Positions 1-6,490 of a stretch of DNA of 29,511 bases are shown here, one piece after another. The first letter of the stretch is position 1. The number at the start of each line of letters is the position of its first letter. This DNA comes from a virus. Below the pieces are notes generated by a model. It was not told where the DNA came from and did no database searches. It was given only the letters and a program-made list of their open reading frames with translations. The DNA is taken from the IMG/VR virus record IMGVR_UViG_3300030328_002220, positions 1 to 29,511 of that record, one strand, 5' to 3'. The position numbers and the translations under genes were made by a program.

Positions 1-522
1 ACCGACACCTCTGGTATCGATCTTGTTCTTACCGGCCCCGGTCCTGACCTCTGCCTGAGCTATGCTATAGAAGTAATGAGCTCCTCCTCGAGGAGTACGC
101 TGGGTCAGAGGCGATCGTGTGATGTTGCCTTCACTGATCCATGCCATGGCCTCATCACTATCCGCATCGATGACGGCAAAGTTTATCCCTGTGATTGCCG
201 CCCAGTTCGCTGCTGGGAATTCATGATGCCAGGCCTTGACTTCCATATCACTTGGCTGCGTGCGCTGATAGTGTGACCAGTTGACACGGGGGGTCTTCGC
301 CCACTTCGCTTTTAACTGAGGCTCATCATCAAACGGATGTCTTTTCCTAAAGTATTGCGGGATCGTATCGTGCGGACTACCACAGGGGATGATGTGTATG
401 CCGTACTCGAGCAGCTCGTTTAGCCACTCTCCCTTTTGCTCGAAGCTGATTGATTCGCCAGAGAACTCAGGTTGGAAAAGCCTGACCTCATGTGAGCCGA
501 TGGATTCTACGGTTCCGCTCAT
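1..522 (-). CDS. Primase-polymerase, N-terminal part (cut by left window edge)
   Basis: The minus strand is open from an ATG at 522-520 to the window edge, 174 codons with no stop. The translation carries the marks of the bifunctional DNA primase/polymerase (Prim-Pol, archaeo-eukaryotic primase fold) domain: VIDADS near residues 118-122, with metal-binding aspartates D119 and D121; RTPRGGAHYFY near 142-152, with the conserved His; and KIDTRGVG at 167-174. In phages such proteins make primers and often carry a C-terminal helicase, which would lie outside the window. The ATG is the first start after an in-frame TAA and overlaps the end of the 98-aa gene upstream (35 bp), which suggests translational coupling. 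AAAGGGA lies about 10 nt before the start. The family call is from motifs; the domain past residue 174 is unseen. Confidence 0.88.
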   Translation of the reverse strand, partial: MSGTVESIGSHEVRLFQPEFSGESISFEQKGEWLNELLEYGIHIIPCGSPHDTIPQYFRKRHPFDDEPQLKAKWAKTPRVNWSHYQRTQPSDMEVKAWHHEFPAANWAAITGINFAVIDADSDEAMAWISEGNITRSPLTQRTPRGGAHYFYSIAQAEVRTGAGKNKIDTRGVG

Positions 523-784
523 CCTCTTTGGTTCCCTTTATTGTTATGCCTATCTTCTTGGCGTGATAGCTTATGGCCTGGTATTGAGCGCGGTTCTCAT
601 CGTCACCCTCATCAATCACAAACGAGTCACCGATGTCCATTTTTAACAGAGTATCCCGCCACTCATTGTCAGGCTCCTTCCTAAAGCTTTTGCCGATAGG
701 AATTCCCTTCTCGATCTGAACGTCCATTTCATCCTCATATATTTCCGGTTCGCACATCTTAGGTGGAAGAACTTTCTGTGTCAA
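488..784 (-). CDS. Conserved small phage protein, 98 aa (DUF7303-like)
   Basis: A 98-aa charged, soluble protein with the pattern KGIPIG, then WRDTLLKMDIGDSFVID, then YHAKKIGITIKG and a basic C-terminus. This arrangement (a GDSF core, a helix, a short strand) resembles a small phage and plasmid family that I associate with DUF7303; its role is unknown. The longest reading starts at TTG (784-782) just after an in-frame TAA and has no clear Shine-Dalgarno. An ATG ten codons in is the alternative start. It is the first gene of the leftward pair and overlaps the primase-polymerase start. It diverges from the rightward operon, so the 94-bp gap at 785-878 probably holds control elements for both directions. 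I am fairly sure it is a gene and unsure of the start and family. Confidence 0.72.
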   Translation of the reverse strand: MTQKVLPPKMCEPEIYEDEMDVQIEKGIPIGKSFRKEPDNEWRDTLLKMDIGDSFVIDEGDDENRAQYQAISYHAKKIGITIKGTKEDERNRRIHRLT

Positions 785-806
785 AAAATATTATGAGTAA
801 TTAGTG

Positions 807-835
807 TTGACATTCTGTAAAGCATTCTGGACAAT
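807..835 (+). promoter_or_regulatory. Sigma70-like promoter of the rightward early operon
   Basis: A perfect TTGACA (807-812) is followed after 17 bp by GACAAT (830-835), four of six matches to the -10 consensus. Transcription would begin near 842, about 35 nt before the ATG at 879, which has AGAGGAG at 866-872 as ribosome binding site. The position in the divergent gap 785-878 fits a host-polymerase early promoter. This is inferred from consensus only. Confidence 0.6.
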
Positions 836-878
836 GGGTCCAGTGTAGAGAAGAGAAGTGTGATAAGAGGAGTAGCCT

Positions 879-1292
879 ATGGACTACGATGAACTAGTAC
901 GTCAGTACGACACTGCGAAGAAAGAGATTGCGAAGCTTCAGCAACGAGCGAAGAAACTTCAAGGTCAAATTCTCGACACCAAAGAAGCGCGTGAGATTCT
1001 TCTACCGCTTTCCAATCAAGGTGGGCAAAGCACCGAATCTGGTGTGACATTCGAAATCAAACGTAAGTATCACTGGGACCAGGATCACCTGCACACCCTC
1101 TGGTATCAACAACCTGACGAAAGTCTTCCCTCCTTTCTAACTCGACAGACCGTCTATACAGTCAACATGAAACAGTACAAGGAATGGATGATCGCGAATC
1201 CAAGCGAAGCATCCAGGATAGGTGCTGCTCTATCGACTGAGTTGGCGGACCCGTCGATTAAATCAATCAACCTCAAGGAGGAAGTAGCATGA
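879..1292 (+). CDS. Phage protein with N-terminal coiled coil, 137 aa
   Basis: First gene of the rightward operon, with a strong ribosome binding site (AGAGGAG, 7 nt before ATG). Residues 1-40 are a charged helix with coiled-coil heptads (LVRQYDTAKKEIAKLQQRAK). The remainder is a compact alpha/beta segment containing YHWDQDHLHTLW and a C-terminal helix. There are no catalytic motifs, signal peptide or membrane segments. The stop overlaps the start of the Sak4-like ATPase gene by 4 nt (ATGA), so the two are probably coupled, and a helper role in recombination or replication is an inference from that position. I do not recognise the family with certainty. Confidence 0.8.
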   Translation: MDYDELVRQYDTAKKEIAKLQQRAKKLQGQILDTKEAREILLPLSNQGGQSTESGVTFEIKRKYHWDQDHLHTLWYQQPDESLPSFLTRQTVYTVNMKQYKEWMIANPSEASRIGAALSTELADPSIKSINLKEEVA

Positions 1293-2074
1293 GCCTACTC
1301 GATACAGTGCAGACAACTGCATTGCCAGAAGGCCCAAGCGGTTACCCTCCCATGAAGATGAACATCCAAGGCACAGATGGTATTGGTAAATCTACCTTTG
1401 CATCTCAGGCTGACGATGTGATCTTTCTGCAAGCGGAAGATGGACTCAAGTTTATTGAGGCACCACGCTTCCCCGTTGCAGAGACATGGGAGGATCTGCT
1501 CAATCAGGTCAGAGGTCTGGCCAACGAAGACCATGCCTTCAAAACTGTGTGTCTGGATACCACCGATGCCGCCTCGATTCTTGCAGAGCGACATGCTTGC
1601 GAGAAGGAAGGCTGGGAAGGTATCGAAACACCTGGCTTCGGCAAAGGTCATACAAAGGTCAAAGAGTTATGGACTCACATGCTCGATGGCTTTCAGTGGT
1701 TGTATCAGAACAAGAACATGAACGTCATCTTGCTATCGCATGTGGCGGTCAAGCCTTTCAATGATGCAATCAACGAGCCTTACGATCGTTGGGAGATGCG
1801 TTGCCACAAGCAGGTCAATGCATTGATCAAAGACTGGGTGGACTTCAATTTCTTTGCGAACTTTGAAGTGAACCTGCAGAAGGATGGCTCGAAGAACCGT
1901 GCGATCAGCTACGGCAATCGAGCTCTCTTCACAAAGTTTGCTGCGGGGTACGATGCGAAGAGTCGCATTGAGCTTCCCAACAAATTGAATTTCGACTGGA
2001 GTAGTTTCATGGATGCCTATCAAGCAGCCCTTGCTCCTCCTAAACCACAACCCGTAAAGAAAGGAGCTAAATAG
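1289..2074 (+). CDS. Sak4-like AAA ATPase, single-strand annealing/recombination
   Basis: A 261-aa RecA-fold NTPase. Walker A is GTDGIGKS at residues 28-35. A Walker B-type strand ends at VCLD90, and ILLSH near 147-151 fits the following core strand. The length and the N-terminal MKMNIQG strand leading into the P-loop match the phage Sak4 / AAA_24 family, small RecA-like proteins that promote single-strand annealing and work with a partner SSB. The next gene, 2 nt away, is a DUF669-type ssDNA-binding protein, the expected partner. The last residues (PPKPQPVKKGAK) are a basic, proline-rich tail. The start overlaps the upstream gene by ATGA, and AAGGAGG at 1274-1280 is the ribosome binding site. 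The activity is inferred from the family. Confidence 0.85.
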   Translation: MSLLDTVQTTALPEGPSGYPPMKMNIQGTDGIGKSTFASQADDVIFLQAEDGLKFIEAPRFPVAETWEDLLNQVRGLANEDHAFKTVCLDTTDAASILAERHACEKEGWEGIETPGFGKGHTKVKELWTHMLDGFQWLYQNKNMNVILLSHVAVKPFNDAINEPYDRWEMRCHKQVNALIKDWVDFNFFANFEVNLQKDGSKNRAISYGNRALFTKFAAGYDAKSRIELPNKLNFDWSSFMDAYQAALAPPKPQPVKKGAK

Positions 2075-2076
2075 CT

Positions 2077-2592
2077 ATGGGTATTCTTGATTCAAATATC
2101 GACTGGGACAACGTCGATGAAAACCAACAGGGCGATTACGCGCCCGTGCCTGAAGGCACCTACACCATTGAGGGTGTTTCTTTTGAGGAGAAGCAGTACC
2201 GATCTGGTAATGAAGGCATCGACATTCAGTTCAAAGTCGTCGGCCCTTCTCATGAGAACAGAAGGATCTTTGAAACTTTTGTACTGACTGGCGGTAACCC
2301 TAACGTAGCGATCGGGCGGCTCAAAGCATTCGTCAAAGGGGTTGGCATCAATGTCGATACGACACCGCTCAACACTCAGACCTTGGGTGCTGCTATGAAC
2401 CAGCCGCTGCAGGCCAGCGTTAGCATTGAGCCTGGTAGCAATGGTTATCCACCTAAGAACAAGATCAAGTCGTTCTTGTCGCCTAACGCAGAGCCTGCTG
2501 TTCAGCAGCCTGCACAACAACAGTCTGCTCCAGCGGCTGCACCTGCCCAACAGGCAGCGCAGCCCACGGGTCAGCAGGTCAATTGGAGCTAA
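2077..2592 (+). CDS. ssDNA-binding protein, DUF669 type
   Basis: A 171-aa protein with an N-terminal beta-rich domain. PEGTYTIEGV (26-35), the central IDIQFKVVGP strand and the GRLKAFVKGVGI helix match the DUF669 family of phage proteins that sit next to single-strand annealing recombinases. From about residue 137 it becomes a Gln/Pro/Ala tail ending in VNWS. This resembles the disordered tails of SSB proteins, which recruit partners through a short C-terminal tip, although the usual acidic DDDIPF tip is absent. The ribosome binding site is AAAGGAG at 2060-2066. Placement right after the Sak4-like ATPase supports a role in coating single strands during phage recombination or replication. Confidence 0.8.
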   Translation: MGILDSNIDWDNVDENQQGDYAPVPEGTYTIEGVSFEEKQYRSGNEGIDIQFKVVGPSHENRRIFETFVLTGGNPNVAIGRLKAFVKGVGINVDTTPLNTQTLGAAMNQPLQASVSIEPGSNGYPPKNKIKSFLSPNAEPAVQQPAQQQSAPAAAPAQQAAQPTGQQVNWS

Positions 2593-2616
2593 GGGCCTAG
2601 GGAGTGAACGGGGTGA

Positions 2617-2680
2617 GGCGGCATCCTTACATCTACTGTGGACCCTAGGTGCCTCTCCACACCACAGTAGATGATCCGCC
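2617..2680 (+). promoter_or_regulatory. Long inverted repeat, regulatory hairpin candidate
   Basis: In the 105-bp gap after the ssDNA-binding gene, CATCTACTGTGG (2630-2641) is perfectly complementary to CCACAGTAGATG (2662-2673), separated by 20 nt. An outer GGCGG (2617-2621) can pair with CCGCC (2676-2680) across an uneven internal loop. No T-run follows, so a simple Rho-independent terminator is unlikely. The next start codon lies 17 nt past the structure behind a strong GGAGGA site (2689-2694). It could be an RNA hairpin that sets the ratio of SSB to downstream products, a processing site, or an operator. The function is not known. Confidence 0.6.
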
Positions 2681-2697
2681 ACTAATTTGGAGGAACA

Positions 2698-2874
2698 ATG
2701 GTTAGTTACTTTAATGAACATGCTCAGTTGTTTTACGCGATCGAGAAGAAAGAAGGTCGGGTGTACCTGGGATACGCGCCAGACAGATCAGAAGCAGAAG
2801 CCTATTGTTTTGAACTTGTTGAAGAAAGAAAAAAGGAAATCGACCATGGGACAGGTGAAGAACTTGTACATTGA
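2698..2874 (+). CDS. Small hypothetical protein, 58 aa
   Basis: A 58-codon gene with a strong ribosome binding site, GGAGGA, 3 nt before the ATG. The product begins MVSYFNEHAQLFY, continues with GRVYLGYAPDRSEAEAY and ends in a charged helix (ELVEERKKEIDHGTGEELVH). It is soluble, with no motifs that I recognise. The 3' end overlaps the next small gene by 29 nt in another frame. The ribosome binding site and the sensible composition support it as real. The longer reading that starts at 2687 in another frame would run through this gene antagonistically and is less likely. Confidence 0.6.
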   Translation: MVSYFNEHAQLFYAIEKKEGRVYLGYAPDRSEAEAYCFELVEERKKEIDHGTGEELVH

Positions 2875-3013
2875 TATGCTCGAGAACATGTCTGAAGAAG
2901 AACGTGAGCAGCATGAGATTAATGAATTGATGTCTGATCCAGATGTCTACGATCAATCAGTTCACAAAGAGTTGTCAGGAGAAACATCCGCGCCTGACTG
3001 CTCTCACAACTAG
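2846..3013 (+). CDS. Small acidic hypothetical protein, 55 aa
   Basis: The ATG at 2846 follows AAGGAAA by about 6 nt and opens a 55-codon reading frame (MGQVKNLYIDMLENMSEEE at the start). The product is acidic and mostly helical (EEEREQHEINELM), with one cysteine near the C-terminus and no membrane segment. The same frame can be extended upstream to 2687, but that extension translates the preceding 58-aa gene out of frame and gives an arginine/lysine-rich, unlikely sequence, so the internal ATG is preferred. Function unknown. It lies 30 bp before the Cas7-like gene. Confidence 0.6.
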   Translation: MGQVKNLYIDMLENMSEEEREQHEINELMSDPDVYDQSVHKELSGETSAPDCSHN

Positions 3014-3043
3014 CGGATGCAAAAAAAATAGGAAATTAAAATC

Positions 3044-3685
3044 ATGAGTATTTTAAATCAAACAATAGAAAGCAAGATCAATCCTCACCAGGACACTCAA
3101 ATTGAAATAGGCATTGAGGGCATTAGTCCGTTGTTAATGCACGCATGGTCTGAAAAGGCTTTGCGTATGCTTGGACTGACTCCTGGAGAGAGGAAGAAGC
3201 TGCCGAAAGAAAAACGCACTCCAGAGGCTACAGCTAAAGAGTGTGCTTATTACACTGACGATGGTTCTTATGGCCTTCCATTAGTGGCTTTCAAAGCTGC
3301 TCTTATCAACGTAGCGCATAAAGATGAAGGCATAGAAAAAACTCTTGTCAGAAAATCTGTCTTCATCCCCAGCACAGATTCAAACATGTGCGTGCCTTTA
3401 TCATATGACAAAGAACCATATGTTCGTACTGACACCGTGCGTGTCGGAGCAGGTTCAACCGACCTTAGATATAGATTGTGCTTTGAGAGCTGGAGAGCTA
3501 CTTTCAAGCTTTGCATCGACACTTCTAGGTTATCAGTTCAGGATGTTGTCATCCTTGCCAACAAGGCAGGATTCTCAACTGGGATTGGTGATTGGCGACC
3601 GGAGAAGGGAGGAGAGATGGGACGTTTTCGCGTCGATACGTCTGTGCCTGTGACTGAAAGTCGTACCTTTCAAGAGGTGGCGTAA
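3044..3685 (+). CDS. Cas7/RAMP-like conserved phage protein, 213 aa
   Basis: The protein begins with a beta strand leading into GISPLLMHA (26-34), has YGLPLVAFKAALINVA (76-91), a strand pair around RVGAGSTDLRYRL (133-145), and ends with GIGDWRPEKGGEMGRF (180-195). The opening G-x-x-PLLMH and the closing G-x-G-D-[WF]-RPE-x2-G-x2-GRF pattern define a family found widely in phages and prophages beside recombination genes. The fold pattern and glycine-rich end remind me of Cas7-type RAMP proteins, which bind RNA as filaments. That link is inference, not proof. The stop overlaps the next start (TAATG), and a pentamer repeat array follows one gene later. The ribosome binding site is AGGAAA at 3031-3036. 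Confidence 0.65.
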   Translation: MSILNQTIESKINPHQDTQIEIGIEGISPLLMHAWSEKALRMLGLTPGERKKLPKEKRTPEATAKECAYYTDDGSYGLPLVAFKAALINVAHKDEGIEKTLVRKSVFIPSTDSNMCVPLSYDKEPYVRTDTVRVGAGSTDLRYRLCFESWRATFKLCIDTSRLSVQDVVILANKAGFSTGIGDWRPEKGGEMGRFRVDTSVPVTESRTFQEVA

Positions 3686-4188
3686 TGGAGGTTCGTTGGA
3701 GATCAGGCAGTCGCTTTAACAACATTAGAGCAGAAGATGCATACAACGAACTCGAAGATATCAAGCAGGATCAAGGGGGTGTCATAACCCCCGCTGCTGT
3801 TGTTGAACGAGCGAGAGATGACACCAATGTTCTGCATGATGGCTTTGAATGGAACAACGATGTTGCTGCTGATAAGTACAGACTGAATGAAGCGCGTAAC
3901 ATGATCCGATCTATTCATGTGATCAGAGAAGGTAAACCTGTTGAACCAGGTGTCCCTATTTATCACAACGTGGTGTATTCAAATGTCTCTGAAGATTCCA
4001 AGCAATCAAAAGTCTACATGTCGTTGGACGACATCATAAATGATCCTATTTCTCGAGATGATCTTTTGAAAAGAGCAATCAACGAAGCGATTGCATACAG
4101 AAAGAAATACCATCTTTTAAGCGAGATCTCTCAGATCAGCGAGGCAATTGATACCACTATTGGTAGTCTGGATTTGGAAATTAAATAA
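3685..4188 (+). CDS. Conserved phage protein, partner of the Cas7-like gene, 167 aa
   Basis: This 167-aa soluble protein carries a recognisable pattern at residues 33-77: VITPAAVVERARDDTNVLHD, then FEWNN, then ADKYRLNEARNMIRSI. It resembles a phage family in which an 'LHD-x2-EW-x4-AA-x2-YRL-x2-AR-x-LIRS' segment is followed by a strand and a helical C-terminus. I know no function for it. The start codon overlaps the stop of the Cas7-like gene (TAATG), with AAGAGGTGG at 3672-3680 as ribosome binding site, so the two are made together. Its stop at 4186-4188 directly abuts the pentamer array. Real gene, unknown role. Confidence 0.8.
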   Translation: MEVRWRSGSRFNNIRAEDAYNELEDIKQDQGGVITPAAVVERARDDTNVLHDGFEWNNDVAADKYRLNEARNMIRSIHVIREGKPVEPGVPIYHNVVYSNVSEDSKQSKVYMSLDDIINDPISRDDLLKRAINEAIAYRKKYHLLSEISQISEAIDTTIGSLDLEIK

Positions 4189-4492
4189 GGCAGGCGAGGT
4201 GAGGCGTGGCGGGTTGTGTTGAGTCCCGGTACGGTTAGGCGAGGTATGGCAGGCTAGGCGGGGTGAGGCTGGTCGAGGTCTGGCAAGGTGCGACAAGGCA
4301 AGGCAGGCATGTTCAGGTTAGGCCAGGTTGGGTGCGGTGCGTTCAGTCTTGGTATGACAAGGTATGGCAGGCGAGGTGAGTTGCGACATGGCATGGCTAG
4401 GTCCGATCTGGCACGGTAAGTCGAGGCAGGCAGAATTCTGTAGGGTACGATCGGGTTTGGCTACGTTTGGCCCGTTATGGCTTGGCAGGCGA
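4189..4492 (+). repeat. Noncoding array of 54-64 bp units made of G-D-Y-N-N pentamers
   Basis: Starting at the base after the upstream stop codon, the sequence is a run of pentamers of the form G-[G/T/A]-[C/T]-N-N, interrupted at intervals by a 4-nt GGCA that shifts the phase. GGCA followed by GGC occurs at 4189, 4248, 4302, 4366, 4425 and 4484. The units are therefore 59, 54, 64, 59 and 59 bp, each 4 plus 10-12 times 5. Of the 55 pentamers in the five complete units, 52 have G first, none has C second (39 G, 10 T, 6 A), and all 55 have C or T third. Positions 4 and 5 vary freely. The 4-nt steps and the period of 5 argue against coding. It ends where AT-rich sequence begins, 35 bp before the next gene. 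Confidence 0.93.
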
Positions 4493-4527
4493 GGATAAAA
4501 TTTGAAATTACTTAACTGGAGCACTAA

Positions 4528-4791
4528 ATGAGAACTATAGAAGAACACCAACTGGCAAAAAAACAAATTCTTGAAGAGTTTCAAGGAAAATTTCGAGAGT
4601 TTTTAGAACTCTACACCACTGATGAAGTTCATTTTGCAGAACTAGTACAGGAGTGTTTAGGTTTTTCTCTTATGTACATTTACGTTAATGCTGATAACCC
4701 AGAACAGGTTGATTTCTTTATTAGGAAAATGAAACAACTTGCGGCCAAAGAACGTGAAGAAATTTTTAATGATGAGGAGTTAATACACTAA
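4528..4791 (+). CDS. Small acidic helical protein, 87 aa
   Basis: An 87-aa acidic protein, predicted mostly helical (MRTIEEHQLAKKQILEEFQ at the start; FFIRKMKQLAAKEREEIF near the end), with a hydrophobic centre (LGFSLMYIYV) that is probably a buried helix rather than a membrane span. TGGAG at 4517-4521 is the likely ribosome binding site. It is clearly more AT-rich than the array before it and the helicase after it, so it may be a recent insertion. It ends one base before the helicase start codon, and a GAGGAG inside its last codons serves the helicase. Family not recognised. Confidence 0.72.
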   Translation: MRTIEEHQLAKKQILEEFQGKFREFLELYTTDEVHFAELVQECLGFSLMYIYVNADNPEQVDFFIRKMKQLAAKEREEIFNDEELIH

Positions 4792-4792
4792 G

Positions 4793-6490
4793 ATGGAATT
4801 AAGAAACTATCAGAAAAAAGCTTTGCAAAAAGCTCTCTGCTGGTTTGAAGAAGAGACAGGCTACCCACTTATCGTGCTACCTACGGGTGCTGGTAAGACA
4901 GTAGTGTTCGCGACTTTGATCAAGCAGTTATACGAACAGGATCCAACCAAGCGATTCTTGATCTTAGCGCACCGCCAGGAGTTGATTTCCCAGGCGGTCG
5001 ATAAAATTAAAACGGTATGGCCAGAGGCACCAGTCGGTATTCTTGCCGCTAGTCTCAAACAGTATGACCATACCGCATCTATTGTAGTTGCCAGTAGAGA
5101 CACGTTGGCTTCAAAGAAACGACTTGAAAAGTCCTTCCCTTTTAACTACATCATCATTGATGAAGCCCATCACGTTGGTCCTGAGATGAGGAGTCGGTAT
5201 CGAAAGATCATTGATCACTTCGAAGATATAGGATGTCCACAGATACTGGGTGTGACGGCTACGCCATACCGTATGGGACAGGGCTACATCTATGGTATGC
5301 AGGACCATTTCTTCAGCGGCATTGCCTACCAGGCAAAGATCCCTCAACTAATTAAAGAGGGATACCTGTCCCGACTGTCAGCGTTCAAGGTTGCAGATAA
5401 CGCAATTATTGATGCAAGTAAGGCGCGACTTAAGTTCAAGGGTGGTGACTACCGTGAGTCTGATCTTGAATCCTTGGCGATCGTTGATCAGACGATGTAC
5501 GCCATCATCAATGACTGGATCGATAAGGCATACACTAAAGGTCGAACCAGCACCGTCTTCTTCTGCGTCAGCGTTCTGCACGCTCAGAAGATGGCTATGT
5601 TCCTACGGAACCATGGCATTGTTGCAGAGTCAGTGACGGCTGAGACACCGGCAGATGAGCGTGAGAGGATCCTCACAGACTTTGAGAAAGGCAGGATCAA
5701 CGCACTATGCAATGTCGCTGTACTGACTGAGGGTTGGGATGCACCACGCACAGATTGCATAGCGTTACTGCGACCAACCAAATCGCTGGGTCTGTATGTC
5801 CAGATATGCGGACGGGGTATGCGCCCCTGGGGTGACAAGCAGGACTGTTTGCTCTTGGACTATGGCGGCAACATGGCACGCCATGGCTGCATCGACACGG
5901 CTAGACCGGAACGCAACAAGCGGGATGAAGAGCTCAACGATGTAGAGATTAAGATCTGGATCTGTGAGGCAGAGAAAGACAATGGCAACCCATGTCTTGC
6001 AGTGAATGATTCTGACTACAGTCATTGCATAGAATGCGGAGAGCCTAAGCCCAAACCTAAACCTAAAGAACCCCTTGGTCTTGTCATGGGGCTTGCGGAG
6101 GAAAAGGACGCTTCTGAAACAACTCAGGCTGTTGAAGGGAATGTGTTATCAGATGAACTGGGTGAGCAAGCTGCGACTGAAAGACAGGAAATTGTTAAAT
6201 GGGTCCGCGCTGAACGTGCGACCAGTAAGAATGGCAATGATTACCTGAAAATCAATTTCAAGTCTGAAGATCAGTACTGGCCTTACTCCACTGCCTTGAT
6301 GGTGGAGATGCACGGTAAAGCCAGGGAGGTTGCTGAAAAGAAGTGGGGCATTATGTCAAAAGGAATGCGTTTGCCTTACAGCATCGACACCGCTGTTGCT
6401 ATGGTGAATGACGGTGCTTTCGATAAGGTCAGGAAAGTTAATGTAAGAAAAGAGGGTAGGTATTGGAATGTCATCGGCGTTACTTTTTGA
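4793..6490 (+). CDS. SF2 DEAD/DEAH-type helicase with Cys4 knuckle
   Basis: A 565-aa superfamily 2 helicase. Motif I LPTGAGKT is at 29-36, Ia LAHRQEL at 58-64, II IDEAHH at 122-127, III GVTATP at 153-158, V NVAVLTEGWDAP at 307-318 and VI QICGRGMRP at 337-345. This is the UvsW/RecG-like or type III restriction-like arrangement common in phage replication modules. After the core come four cysteines (C391, C401, C412, C415), probably a zinc ribbon, then a Lys/Pro linker (PKPKPKPKEP) and an unassigned C-terminal domain of about 115 residues containing WVRAERATSKNGNDYLKI. It likely unwinds or remodels branched DNA for replication or recombination. The 3' end overlaps the nuclease gene by 23 nt. 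Confidence 0.9.
   Translation: MELRNYQKKALQKALCWFEEETGYPLIVLPTGAGKTVVFATLIKQLYEQDPTKRFLILAHRQELISQAVDKIKTVWPEAPVGILAASLKQYDHTASIVVASRDTLASKKRLEKSFPFNYIIIDEAHHVGPEMRSRYRKIIDHFEDIGCPQILGVTATPYRMGQGYIYGMQDHFFSGIAYQAKIPQLIKEGYLSRLSAFKVADNAIIDASKARLKFKGGDYRESDLESLAIVDQTMYAIINDWIDKAYTKGRTSTVFFCVSVLHAQKMAMFLRNHGIVAESVTAETPADERERILTDFEKGRINALCNVAVLTEGWDAPRTDCIALLRPTKSLGLYVQICGRGMRPWGDKQDCLLLDYGGNMARHGCIDTARPERNKRDEELNDVEIKIWICEAEKDNGNPCLAVNDSDYSHCIECGEPKPKPKPKEPLGLVMGLAEEKDASETTQAVEGNVLSDELGEQAATERQEIVKWVRAERATSKNGNDYLKINFKSEDQYWPYSTALMVEMHGKAREVAEKKWGIMSKGMRLPYSIDTAVAMVNDGAFDKVRKVNVRKEGRYWNVIGVTF

Noticed and set aside
1295-1651. 118-aa minus-strand frame over the Sak4-like gene
   Set aside because: Antisense shadow; the plus strand has the Walker motifs and ribosome binding site.
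2593-2697. tRNA gene or simple Rho-independent terminator
   Set aside because: The gap has one long stem and no cloverleaf, no anticodon arm with fitting spacing and no T-run after the hairpin.
2687-3013. 108-aa frame starting at 2687
   Set aside because: Its first half is a shadow of the 58-aa gene with the strong GGAGGA site. The ATG at 2846 with its own site explains the protein-like second half.
4189-4492. CRISPR array or ordinary tandem repeat
   Set aside because: There are no identical repeats separated by spacers. Only the short GGCAGGC is shared, and the rest obeys a pentamer pattern. It is annotated as a separate kind of repeat.
4318-4584. 88-aa frame on the minus strand across the array
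   Set aside because: It runs through part of the pentamer array and antisense to the 87-aa gene; the 4-nt resets would break a coding repeat, and the start lies inside the gene on the other strand.
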